Notes under the pieces: model-generated | Told to the model about the DNA's origin: nothing | What the model saw: only the letters and a program-made list of their open reading frames with translations | The model's database searches: none | Position numbers and translations under genes: made by a program | Assembly: GCF_938045465.1 (NCBI RefSeq) | Contig: NZ_CALIBF010000033.1 | Span: forward strand, 1-12,915 | Direction: 5' to 3' | DNA length: 12,915 nucleotides | Source: an uncultured Campylobacter sp. | GTDB taxonomy: Bacteria; Campylobacterota; Campylobacteria; Campylobacterales; Campylobacteraceae | Shown: piece after piece, positions 6,230 through 12,685 of the stretch | Position numbering within the stretch: position 1 is the first letter of the stretch | Layout of the letters: every line of letters begins with the position of its first letter

Positions 6230-6253
6230 TCCCTAAAAATTTTGATAGGGAAT
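6228..6253 (+). promoter_or_regulatory. 8-bp inverted repeat over the rrc start site and ribosome binding site
   Basis: ATTCCCTA (6228-6235) and TAGGGAAT (6246-6253) are perfect inverted arms separated by ten AT-rich bases. The left arm begins in the last bases of the -10 box, and the right arm contains the ribosome binding site AGGGAA, seven to eight bases from the ATG. If transcription starts just after the left arm, as the -10 predicts, this is best read as a DNA operator. If the transcript starts upstream, the same arms would form an RNA hairpin that hides the ribosome binding site. Confidence 0.45.
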
Positions 6254-6257
6254 TAAA

Positions 6258-6902
6258 ATGAGACAGTACGAAACTTACAGATGCGACAAATGCGGCGCGG
6301 AGGTCGAGGTGCAAAAAGTAGGCGGCGGTACATTTAGCTGCTGCGGCGAGCCGATGAAATGCATCACCGAGGATCTGACGCAGGTAAATTTGATGAAGGC
6401 ATTCGCAGGCGAGTCTCAGGCGCGCAACAAATACGATCTTTATGGCGATTTGGCCAAAGAGGCGGGCTTTCACGCCATTGCGCGACATTTTTACGAGGCT
6501 GCCGAAAATGAAAAATGGCACGCTAGAGCCGAGCTAAAGGCGCATCATGCAGCCGCAGGCATTCCGCTTGATAAAATGGATAAAAATCTGCTTGATGCTG
6601 CCGCCGGCGAGCGCTACGAGCACGAGAGCATGTATCCGAGCTTCGCTAAAATCGCGACCGAAGAGGGTAAAAAAGAGGTTGCGCGCCTTTTTAATGCCAT
6701 CGGCAAGGTCGAGCAGGAGCACGAGCGCGAATACAACGAGCTTCAAAAGATCCTGCTAGAGGAGGGCTTTTTCGAGAGTTTTGACGAGGAAGTTTGGGTG
6801 TGCGAGGTCTGCGGCCACGTTCATCGCGGCAAGAAAGCCCCGGGCGCCTGTCCGCTTTGCAAGGCTCCGCGCGAGTATTTCAAAAAACAAAGGCTTGTCT
6901 GA
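6258..6902 (+). CDS. rrc: Desulforubrerythrin (rubrerythrin with N-terminal desulforedoxin domain)
   Basis: This 214-residue non-haem iron protein acts as a cytoplasmic peroxide reductase. Three metal modules are visible in order. An N-terminal desulforedoxin-like Fe site has Cys9-x2-Cys12 and the paired Cys28-Cys29. The central four-helix diiron domain carries Glu52 (GESQARNKY), Glu85-x2-His88, Glu118/Glu121 (GERYEHESMYP) and Glu152-x2-His155. The C-terminal rubredoxin domain has Cys182-x2-Cys185 and Cys198-x2-Cys201. All expected ligands are present. This three-domain architecture is the one described for Campylobacter jejuni Rrc; ordinary rubrerythrins lack the first domain. It reduces H2O2 to water with electrons relayed through the two Fe(Cys)4 sites, which suits a microaerophile. 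AGGG (6247-6250) supports the start. The gene has its own promoter and a terminator just past the stop, so it is probably monocistronic. Its codons are visibly more G+C-rich than those of the preceding gene, consistent with high expression. Confidence 0.96.
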   Translation: MRQYETYRCDKCGAEVEVQKVGGGTFSCCGEPMKCITEDLTQVNLMKAFAGESQARNKYDLYGDLAKEAGFHAIARHFYEAAENEKWHARAELKAHHAAAGIPLDKMDKNLLDAAAGERYEHESMYPSFAKIATEEGKKEVARLFNAIGKVEQEHEREYNELQKILLEEGFFESFDEEVWVCEVCGHVHRGKKAPGACPLCKAPREYFKKQRLV

Positions 6903-6906
6903 TTTG

Positions 6907-6929
6907 ACGCTTGCGGCACAGCGTTTTTT
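6907..6929 (+). terminator. Rho-independent terminator of rrc
   Basis: ACGCT (6907-6911) pairs with AGCGT (6920-6924) around an eight-base loop, and six consecutive T residues (6924-6929) follow. It starts four bases after the rrc stop codon. The stem is short but four of its pairs are strong or stacked G-C/A-T, and the T-run is clean. Confidence 0.5.
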
Positions 6930-6997
6930 GCGATAGTTTTTGAAGCCGTCGCAAATCTCGTTTATTGTCGCGAGCCGATCGCTTAAATCTTGGCTTA

Positions 6998-7083
6998 AAA
7001 TTTTGCGCGAGATTTCGTCTTTTTGCTCCTTTTTGCCGCGAATTCCGTGGCTAGACGAAATCTCGGGCTAAATTTATTTAGCC
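6998..7083. other. Long imperfect inverted repeat with nested and competing hairpins
   Basis: CGAGATTTCGTCT (7008-7020) and AGACGAAATCTCG (7053-7065) are perfect 13-bp inverted arms. With two mismatches the pairing extends outward to 6998-7020 against 7053-7075. Inside the loop, GCCGCG (7035-7040) pairs with CGTGGC (7046-7051) around AATTC, allowing one G-T pair. A further perfect hairpin, GGCTAAA-TTTA-TTTAGCC (7066-7083), uses the outer part of the right arm and so competes with the long stem. No promoter or reading frame is convincing, so I cannot say whether it is a small RNA, a bidirectional terminator or a decayed mobile element. Confidence 0.5.
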
Positions 7084-7113
7084 TAAACTCCTTTTCTTAT
7101 CCCCCTAAGAAAT

Positions 7114-7141
7114 GAAATCCTGCTCGCAAGAGCGGGATTTC
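7114..7141. repeat. 12-bp hairpin with GCAA tetraloop
   Basis: GAAATCCTGCTC (7114-7125) pairs with GAGCGGGATTTC (7130-7141) over all 12 positions (one T-G pair), closing the GNRA-type loop GCAA. No T-run follows on the plus strand; on the minus strand the bases after it are ATTTCTTAGGGG, only weakly T-rich. It is one of the strongest simple hairpins in the window and belongs to the structured cluster downstream of rrc. Its function is unknown. Confidence 0.5.
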
Positions 7142-7788
7142 TGTCGTAAAATAAATCTAAAATAAATCATGCCGATGATTTTATCTCTTTAAATTTTATT
7201 AGAAATTCCTATATGATTCTTGCGCTGTTTACGAAGCAAGCTTCGCGTCGGTAAATTTTGCAGCAAACTTTGGTGGCAAATCTTTTGCATTTTTAAATTT
7301 TAAGGCGAATACGGTGCGATGAGAATTTGAAAGCAAATCAAACTATAAAATTTCGAGGGTTTAAATTTTAAATCAGAAATTCTATCCTTGTGAAATTTGC
7401 AGATAAATTTTTATATCCGCTACCTCTTAATATGTCGATTATCTTTTGCTTATAAAATCCTCGGATGAAATCCCGTATCGTCAAAATTTAAATGAAATTT
7501 TGCACTAAATTTATCTGGAATTTTAGGCAAAATCGCATGAGGAAACCTAAAAAGTAAATTATTCTATACTCCAAAAGAGTAAAATTTTAGATTCTTTTGC
7601 GATCAAGCTCTAGGGCTCGCGCGTTAATTTAAAATTTTGCCGAGTTAATGAGTTAAATTCTAAAGTGCGAAAGGTAAAATTTTGGGTTTTGTTATGCGAG
7701 TATGAAAAACAAATTTCAGAATTTTTCAAAATAAAATTCCAAAACTTTTGTGAAATAAATTACATAAGAACGATTTCAAAGTCGCATC
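7142..7788. other. AT-rich gap between the hairpin cluster and the xerH terminator
   Basis: I find no gene in this stretch. It is AT-rich with many AAATTTTA-like words at irregular spacing, plus a small inverted repeat CGAAG-CAAG-CTTCG (7232-7245) without a T-run. I looked here for a two-armed recombination site of the XerH/difH type because xerH is adjacent, but recognised none by eye. Confidence 0.5.
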
Positions 7789-7811
7789 AAAACGAGATTT
7801 AAAAAATCTCG
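7789..7811 (-). terminator. Rho-independent terminator of the AsmA-like/xerH operon
   Basis: On the minus strand CGAGATTT (7811-7804) and AAATCTCG (7800-7793) form a perfect 8-bp stem around TTT, followed by TTTT (7792-7789). It lies 38 bp after the xerH stop. The arms have the same eight bases as the core of the long inverted repeat at 7008-7065. Confidence 0.65.
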
Positions 7812-7848
7812 CTCAAGCAAGCCTCTCGCTACCTCAAATTTTAAAATT

Positions 7849-8910
7849 TCACTCCTCGAATTCCTCCGCGACCTTCGCCGCAAGACGCAGTTTGTCGCTG
7901 TCGAAGTGGGTGTAGATGCGCGAAGTATTGAGGCTCGCGTGGCCGAGGGCTTCTTGGACGAGCACGAGGTCCTTTTGCTTTTTGTAAAGCATCGTCGCGA
8001 AGGTGTGGCGCAGCATGTGAGCGCCGTTTTTTTCCTTGCGGATGCCCGCGCTCATTAAAATTTTCTCCACGATGCCGCTGACGTATGCTTGCGTGAGCGG
8101 CGCGCCGTTTTTGGTGACGAAAAGATAGCCCTCTTTGTTTGCAAAGTTCGTCTCCAGCGCGTTTAGATGCTCCTCGATCAGGTGGCGCTTGATCATTACG
8201 ATGCGGTATTTGTTGCCCTTGCCGCGGATTCGGATTACGAAAAGATCGCCCTCGGGTGCGATATCTTTGCGCTTGAGATTTATCGCCTCGCCCACGCGGA
8301 TGCCCGTGTAGACGATGATTTTTACGATCAGGCGGTTGCGATGGGCAAAGGAGGGAAACTTGCTTAGATTTATCGCGTCCAAAAACCGCTTCAGCTCCTC
8401 CTCGCTCATAAACTCCGGAAGCTTCGTGCCGCGGCTGCCGCTAATACCGCCCCAGTGCTTAAGCTCGATGCCAAAGTTATGCGAGGTGCCGTCCTGCTCG
8501 TTTTGGCGGTCGATGAAGCCGAAAAAATTTATCACGGCGATTCGGTAGTTTTTTTTGCTCGCATCGCTCAGTCCGCCAGTAATCGAGGCTAAAATTTCGC
8601 TCAAAAGCTCCTCGTCGATATTTTTCATACTCTCAAGGCCGTACTGCATGATCGCTTCGTAAAATTTTTTAAGCGGATTAAAATAAGTATTGATGCCGGT
8701 AAGTCCCGCGTTTCGAGCGTCTTTTGCGAGCCGCTCGAGTTCATTGATATTCGCGACCTCGTGATTTAGCGCCAGGCTTGCGCGGCGAAACAGCGCGTCG
8801 TTTTTCAGCTCCTTATTCGATAGCGCGCTTAGCTTGTAGCGCACGAATTTTACGAGCCAAAACAGCAGCGATTTTTCAAAGCTATCCTTATAATCGAGCG
8901 GGAATTTCAT
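7849..8910 (-). CDS. xerH: XerH-type tyrosine recombinase (chromosome dimer resolution)
   Basis: This 353-residue tyrosine recombinase is about 50 residues longer than E. coli XerC/XerD and fits the single-recombinase XerH of epsilonproteobacteria (about 350-360). Catalytic residues are Arg205 (YTGIRVGEA), the beta-hairpin Lys231 (RGKGNK), His298-x2-Arg301 (HMLRHTFAT), His324 (LGHASL) and nucleophile Tyr333 (SRIYTHF); the full set is present. XerH acts at difH, normally with the translocase FtsK, to resolve chromosome dimers. The N-terminal half (about 1-160) would be the SAM-like core-binding domain plus the XerH-specific extension. The ATG overlaps the stop of the AsmA-like gene in an ATGA junction, with a GAGGAG ribosome binding site inside that gene's last codons, so translation is probably coupled. 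A terminator lies downstream. A phage or integron integrase is less likely: there are no att repeats or cargo genes, and the neighbours are housekeeping. Confidence 0.92.
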   Translation of the reverse strand: MKFPLDYKDSFEKSLLFWLVKFVRYKLSALSNKELKNDALFRRASLALNHEVANINELERLAKDARNAGLTGINTYFNPLKKFYEAIMQYGLESMKNIDEELLSEILASITGGLSDASKKNYRIAVINFFGFIDRQNEQDGTSHNFGIELKHWGGISGSRGTKLPEFMSEEELKRFLDAINLSKFPSFAHRNRLIVKIIVYTGIRVGEAINLKRKDIAPEGDLFVIRIRGKGNKYRIVMIKRHLIEEHLNALETNFANKEGYLFVTKNGAPLTQAYVSGIVEKILMSAGIRKEKNGAHMLRHTFATMLYKKQKDLVLVQEALGHASLNTSRIYTHFDSDKLRLAAKVAEEFEE

Positions 8911-11495
8911 TTGCTCTCCTCGCTGTCGCCGAAGATCACAAAAGGCAGCATCAGTGTGTTTTTGATGAGATTATACGGCGTTTTTAGCACGTCGGTCGCA
9001 ACGGCGGTCGAATAGGTGGGCTTTTTCGTCGTGCCGCGAATTTCGATGATCGTGGAGATCGTATTGTTTTCGCCCAAGATGATATGATTTAGCAGCGGGA
9101 TTTTTGAGATTATCGAGCTTGCGTCTTTGAGGTATTTAAGCTCCAGATCGATATTTAGCGCGCCGCTTTTCATATCCACTTCGCCGTTGCCCGCGATGTC
9201 GGCGCTACTGCCGGTAAAGTTCATCGCGTTTATGTAAATTTTATCGCCGCTGCGGCGAAAGTAAATTTTGCCCCTCTGCACGCTAAAGCCGCGATCGTTG
9301 AAATCGGGCGTCTTAAACGTAAGCAGCGACGGCACGGAGTTTATAAAGCTAAGCAGCCTTTGATAGATGATGTAGTCCTTCAGATAGGTGTTTTGCACGT
9401 TGATCTCGCCGCGGTAGTTGCGCGGATCGATGCCGCTTGCTTTTAGCGTAAATACTCCTCCGTCGAAGCTCTGCGAGCCCAGGAATTGATTAAGCGCCTC
9501 GCCGCTGATGTTTTGCGCAAAAATTTGAAGCAAGCTCTTTTTAAAGATTAACTTCACGTCGCCGCGTTTAAAGCTTGCGTTTAAATTCATATTTTTGCCG
9601 TCCAGCACGCCGTTAAAGTGCGTAAATTTAAGCGTTTTATTTAGATCGGATAGCACGATCGCAGAATTTTGCCCGCTGAAATTTATCGGCGAGCGCTCCT
9701 TCGTGCCGCTATTAAACTCGCTGGTTTGCACGCTCGTATTGATCGCGACGTCCACGTCTTTTAGAGCGACGAAGTTACCGCCTTTGTTTATTTTAAGAGA
9801 AATTTTACCGCTTCCGCTAGAGCCGTCCAGATCGCCCCCGCGCACCCGAAGCGCGAAAGAATCGTTTTTGTAGTGGCTGCCGTCTTTGTTTAGCAGACCG
9901 AAATCAAAGATGAGATTGCTGCTGCTGATATCTAAGTTTGTAAAATCGCTGGTTAAAATTTTAAGATCCCCGCCGCTAATGCCAGCGTTTTTAAGCGTCT
10001 TAGAAAAGGGCAAAATTCCGCTAATATCGGGCGAACTAATCTCGATCCGCTCGCCGAAGCTCATCTTTGCGCCCAAAAATTGCGAGCTTAGCACCGGCGC
10101 TTTGCCGCTAAAATCAAGGCTTATATTATCTCGCGCGTCGCCAAATTTTAAAATTTCTTTGCCGTTCGGGGAGAGATTGAAGCTATGAATAACGCCGTTA
10201 AATTTAGCTTTGCGCGTGGCGATATCGATGCTGCCGCTTGCCGTGGCGTTAAAAATTTCATTTTGCAGATTCGCGTCTTTGATGTCGATTTTTTTCTCGG
10301 TGATGTGTACCCGCGCGGCTTTGGAGTGAAATTTCGCTTTAGAGATCATCAGATCGGCGTCTTTTAGCGTCACGTTCGCATCCACCTTGGCGCTTTCCTT
10401 TTCGACGTCCACGTCTATCAGCACGCGCGCATCGATCCCACCGCCTAGCGGATATACGGGCTCGTTTATGCCGTAGCTTTGCAAAATCGCTATAAGGTCC
10501 TTGCCCAAACTCTCCTTGGTCCGCAGATCCAGATATACGACCGGCCTTTCTTCAAAGAGTCCGCCGATACGCACGCTGCTTCCCTCCAGGCTTTTGCCTT
10601 TAAATTTAGGCTCATTTAGCGTGAAGCTTAGAAAATCGTTTTTGAGCGTGATGTTGGCATCTTTTACCGTTACTGCTTCGATTTGCGGTTGAAATTTTAT
10701 CGTAAGATCCTGCGCGTAGGCCGTGGCGCTGACGTTTTCTGCAATCGGGCGCGGATCTTTCAGATCGATTTTGGCGTGCAGATTTTCGATGTAGTAGTTT
10801 TGCGCGACCGCCTTGCCGTAGATCCACTCGTTCGCAAGGGGATTTAGCCCCGTAAGTGCGCCTAGCTCATTCATAAAATTTTTCAGGCTCAAAGCCGAGG
10901 CGCGGTTTATCTCGATATTTAGCTCCGAGCCGATATTGTGCACGTCAAGCTCGCCCGCGATCTCGTGCGAAGCGAAGGTGCCGTTAAAATCATACGTATC
11001 GGCTCTGAAATTTGCTCGCGCCGTGCCGTGCAGAGTGAGATTAAAATCATTTAGCTTAAGCTCGATCGGATCAAAGCTAAGTCCGTTTGCGCCAGGCGTG
11101 ATCTTTGAGCTTAGCCTAAAAAACCGCGTATCTGCGTAAAAAACGTCGCTTTTGTATTTTAGCTTTAGACTTTCGCCCTTGATCTTCAAATTTTGCACGT
11201 CGATCTCTTCAAAAAAGGAGTTGATGAGCGAGATTTTTTTGCTAAATTCCAAAATTTTCTCGCTTTGCGTGCGTAGATCGGTGGAATTTTGCTCTAAATT
11301 TTGTGTATTATTTTGCGTAATTTCAAGATTTTTGATACGCAGCACGAGACCTTTATTTAGCTTGAGATAAAACCCCTCAAGCTTTGCAAAGCCCACGTCC
11401 AGCTGCGAAATCGCAATACCGTGTTTTAGGCCTACCGCGCAGATTATAAAAAGTATCGTTATGCCCAAAAAAAATCTAGCCAAAGTTCTAAACAT
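8907..11495 (-). CDS. Large AsmA/YhdP-like envelope protein
   Basis: This protein of about 862 residues has one N-terminal membrane anchor (roughly residues 5-23, hydrophobic after FRTLARFF). A long periplasmic region follows, dominated by short alternating beta-strand patterns with few Cys. Near the C-terminus (about 760-840) lies an AsmA-like segment: GNGEVDMKSGALNIDLEL, then SKIPLLNHIILG and IEIRGTTKKPTYS. This is the architecture of the bridge-like AsmA/TamB/YhdP superfamily (DUF3971-type in epsilonproteobacteria), whose members span the periplasm and are linked to phospholipid transport and outer-membrane integrity. That role here is inferred from the family. I choose the second ATG of an ATGATG pair (11495) because GAGG lies five bases before it. 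The open frame extends to a TTG at 11576, but that lies upstream of the likely transcription start and lacks a ribosome binding site. The stop overlaps the xerH start by four bases, and mltG is divergent. Confidence 0.85.
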   Translation of the reverse strand: MFRTLARFFLGITILFIICAVGLKHGIAISQLDVGFAKLEGFYLKLNKGLVLRIKNLEITQNNTQNLEQNSTDLRTQSEKILEFSKKISLINSFFEEIDVQNLKIKGESLKLKYKSDVFYADTRFFRLSSKITPGANGLSFDPIELKLNDFNLTLHGTARANFRADTYDFNGTFASHEIAGELDVHNIGSELNIEINRASALSLKNFMNELGALTGLNPLANEWIYGKAVAQNYYIENLHAKIDLKDPRPIAENVSATAYAQDLTIKFQPQIEAVTVKDANITLKNDFLSFTLNEPKFKGKSLEGSSVRIGGLFEERPVVYLDLRTKESLGKDLIAILQSYGINEPVYPLGGGIDARVLIDVDVEKESAKVDANVTLKDADLMISKAKFHSKAARVHITEKKIDIKDANLQNEIFNATASGSIDIATRKAKFNGVIHSFNLSPNGKEILKFGDARDNISLDFSGKAPVLSSQFLGAKMSFGERIEISSPDISGILPFSKTLKNAGISGGDLKILTSDFTNLDISSSNLIFDFGLLNKDGSHYKNDSFALRVRGGDLDGSSGSGKISLKINKGGNFVALKDVDVAINTSVQTSEFNSGTKERSPINFSGQNSAIVLSDLNKTLKFTHFNGVLDGKNMNLNASFKRGDVKLIFKKSLLQIFAQNISGEALNQFLGSQSFDGGVFTLKASGIDPRNYRGEINVQNTYLKDYIIYQRLLSFINSVPSLLTFKTPDFNDRGFSVQRGKIYFRRSGDKIYINAMNFTGSSADIAGNGEVDMKSGALNIDLELKYLKDASSIISKIPLLNHIILGENNTISTIIEIRGTTKKPTYSTAVATDVLKTPYNLIKNTLMLPFVIFGDSEESK

Positions 11496-11556
11496 CATCG
11501 CCTCATCAAAAAACTCCGCCCCAAAACCAAATCGGGCGTGCCGAAAAACTGCGCTT

Positions 11557-11585
11557 ATAATATGAAATTTATTCAAAATTTTGGC
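11557..11585 (-). promoter_or_regulatory. Probable promoter of the AsmA-like/xerH operon
   Basis: TATTAT (11562-11557 on the minus strand) is the best -10 box upstream of the AsmA-like gene. At 17-bp spacing the -35 hexamer is GCCAAA, a weak match. Transcription would start near 11550, giving a leader of about 55 nt before the chosen ATG. This argues against translation from the upstream TTG. Confidence 0.4.
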
Positions 11586-11600
11586 TTATTTGCCTATAAT
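11572..11600 (+). promoter_or_regulatory. Promoter of mltG
   Basis: A consensus TATAAT (11595-11600) lies 17 bp after TTCAAA (11572-11577), which matches four of six -35 positions. Transcription should start near 11607, about 19 nt before the mltG ATG. The element overlaps the upstream part of the divergent promoter, so the two may compete for RNA polymerase or share control. Confidence 0.6.
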
Positions 11601-11625
11601 TTTAGCTAAATTTTGAAAGGAACGC

Positions 11626-12576
11626 ATGAAATTCTTTATAAAGCTCATCAAAGCGGCGTGCGTTTGTATCGAGCTTGCGGCTATCGTCCTTTTGGCCGTG
11701 GGTTTTGATCTACACGAGCGCGTCGGCAACGCGGCAACCGTGCAGATAGGACAAGGCAGCTCAACGAAAATTTTATCGCAACTCTCAAAGAGCTATCCTA
11801 AATTTAGCAAATTCGACGCGAGACTGCTTTCTTTTTACGGCGGCGCAAAAACCGGCGAGCTGGAGCTTAGCGGCGAAAATTTGCCCAAATATCAATTTTT
11901 GTATGAGCTAAGCGTCGCAAAGCCCGTGATGAACGAGATCAAGCTGATCCCGGGAGAGACTACGATCGTGTTTTTAAAACAGCTGGCGAAAGATCGCGGG
12001 CTAAGCTTTAGCGAGCTTGAGCGCGAATACAACGCCACGGCGCCGTTTTACGAGGGCTTTTTGGTGCCTGAAACCTACAAAATTAGCAAAAACGAAAGCG
12101 AAAAAAATATCATCGACCACCTCATCTCAAGCGCGCAAAAATTCCACGAAGACTTGTCGCGCGAGCTTATCGGCGATTATAACGCCACGGCGTGGAAGCA
12201 GGTGCTGATCAAGGCCTCGGTCATTCAAAAAGAGGCCGCAAACGCAGATGAGATGCCCCTCGTAGCCTCCGTTATCGACAACCGCTTAGCCAAAAATATG
12301 CGCCTTCAGATGGACGGCACGCTGAATTACGGCGAGTTTTCGCACGTCAAGATCACTCCGCAGCGCATCCGCACCGACACCAGCCACTACAACACCTACC
12401 TCAACGACGGACTTCCCAAAGAGCCCGTGTGCGTGGTCTCTCGCGATGCGATACGCGCCGTTTTTGCGCCTGCAAAGAGCGAGTATCTGTATTTTATGCG
12501 AAACAAAAAAACCGGGCTTCACGATTTTGCGCGCACACAAGCCGAGCACGAGCGCAACGTAAAGGCGCAAAGATAA
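11626..12576 (+). CDS. mltG: Endolytic murein transglycosylase MltG (YceG family)
   Basis: MltG is an inner-membrane lytic transglycosylase that cuts nascent peptidoglycan glycan strands and is thought to set their length. This protein has 316 residues, near the usual 330-340. A single membrane anchor occupies about residues 6-27. A small LysM-like/alpha-beta region (about 36-130, with IPGETT at 108-113) precedes the catalytic domain. Signature blocks are EGFLVPETY (143-151), KASVIQKEAANADE (196-209) with proposed catalytic Glu203, VASVIDNRL (213-221), MRLQMDGTLNYG (225-236) and YNTYLNDGLPKEPV (255-268). In the active-site block the first Glu of the common EKEA is Gln201; I take the second, Glu203, as the catalytic one, so activity should be retained. 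AAAGGA at 11616-11621 sets the start. The gene is divergent from the AsmA-like gene and is followed by mdh with its own likely promoter. Confidence 0.93.
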   Translation: MKFFIKLIKAACVCIELAAIVLLAVGFDLHERVGNAATVQIGQGSSTKILSQLSKSYPKFSKFDARLLSFYGGAKTGELELSGENLPKYQFLYELSVAKPVMNEIKLIPGETTIVFLKQLAKDRGLSFSELEREYNATAPFYEGFLVPETYKISKNESEKNIIDHLISSAQKFHEDLSRELIGDYNATAWKQVLIKASVIQKEAANADEMPLVASVIDNRLAKNMRLQMDGTLNYGEFSHVKITPQRIRTDTSHYNTYLNDGLPKEPVCVVSRDAIRAVFAPAKSEYLYFMRNKKTGLHDFARTQAEHERNVKAQR

Positions 12577-12598
12577 AATTTAAGGTCGCTTCGGCATT

Positions 12599-12623
12599 AA
12601 ATTTCAAAAACGAAATTTTGTCT
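12599..12623 (+). terminator. Weak terminator candidate after mltG
   Basis: AAATTTC (12599-12605) and GAAATTT (12612-12618) form a perfect 7-bp stem around AAAAAC, followed by the T-containing stretch TTGTCTTT. The stem has one G-C pair only, so it would be a weak terminator at best. Confidence 0.25.
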
Positions 12624-12628
12624 TTAAA

Positions 12629-12664
12629 TTTTAAAATTTAACCTCCGCAGTTATAAAAATGCGG
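12629..12664 (+). promoter_or_regulatory. Probable mdh promoter with flanking inverted repeat
   Basis: TATAAA (12652-12657) is a good -10 candidate about 29 nt upstream of the mdh ATG; the -35 position (12629-12634, TTTTAA) is poor. The perfect 5-bp arms CCGCA (12645-12649) and TGCGG (12660-12664) enclose the -10 box exactly, so a protein bound there would block it. The arms are short and could be coincidental. Confidence 0.35.
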
Positions 12665-12685
12665 GCCGATATTTGGGAGATAACA

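Noticed and set aside
6123..6521. 132-codon open frame on the minus strand overlapping rrc
   Set aside because: It is antisense to rrc and its promoter. The hydrophobic stretches come from the complement of AT-rich leader and helix codons.
7142..7788. Possible difH recombination site near xerH
   Set aside because: I could not identify a pair of inverted 11-bp arms around a 6-bp centre by eye, and I do not recall the difH consensus well enough to claim a match. A profile search would decide.
7849..8910. xerH as the integrase of a prophage or genomic island
   Set aside because: Length and motifs fit XerH, no att-like direct repeats or cargo genes are visible, and the gene is in an operon with a housekeeping envelope gene. 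The tRNA-Gly at the left edge is 7 kb away with ordinary genes between.
9595..10188. Two plus-strand open frames of 92 and 100 codons within the AsmA-like gene
   Set aside because: They are shadows of a long continuous minus-strand gene, with no start signals or recognisable domains.
11496..11576. TTG start giving 27 extra residues to the AsmA-like protein
   Set aside because: It lies upstream of the probable -10 box, has no ribosome binding site, and would place a charged, non-signal segment before the membrane anchor.
12220..12240. MltG active site altered (Glu to Gln at residue 201)
   Set aside because: Gln at this first position appears compatible with the family. The Glu two residues later (203), which I take as catalytic, is present, so this is probably not an inactive enzyme.
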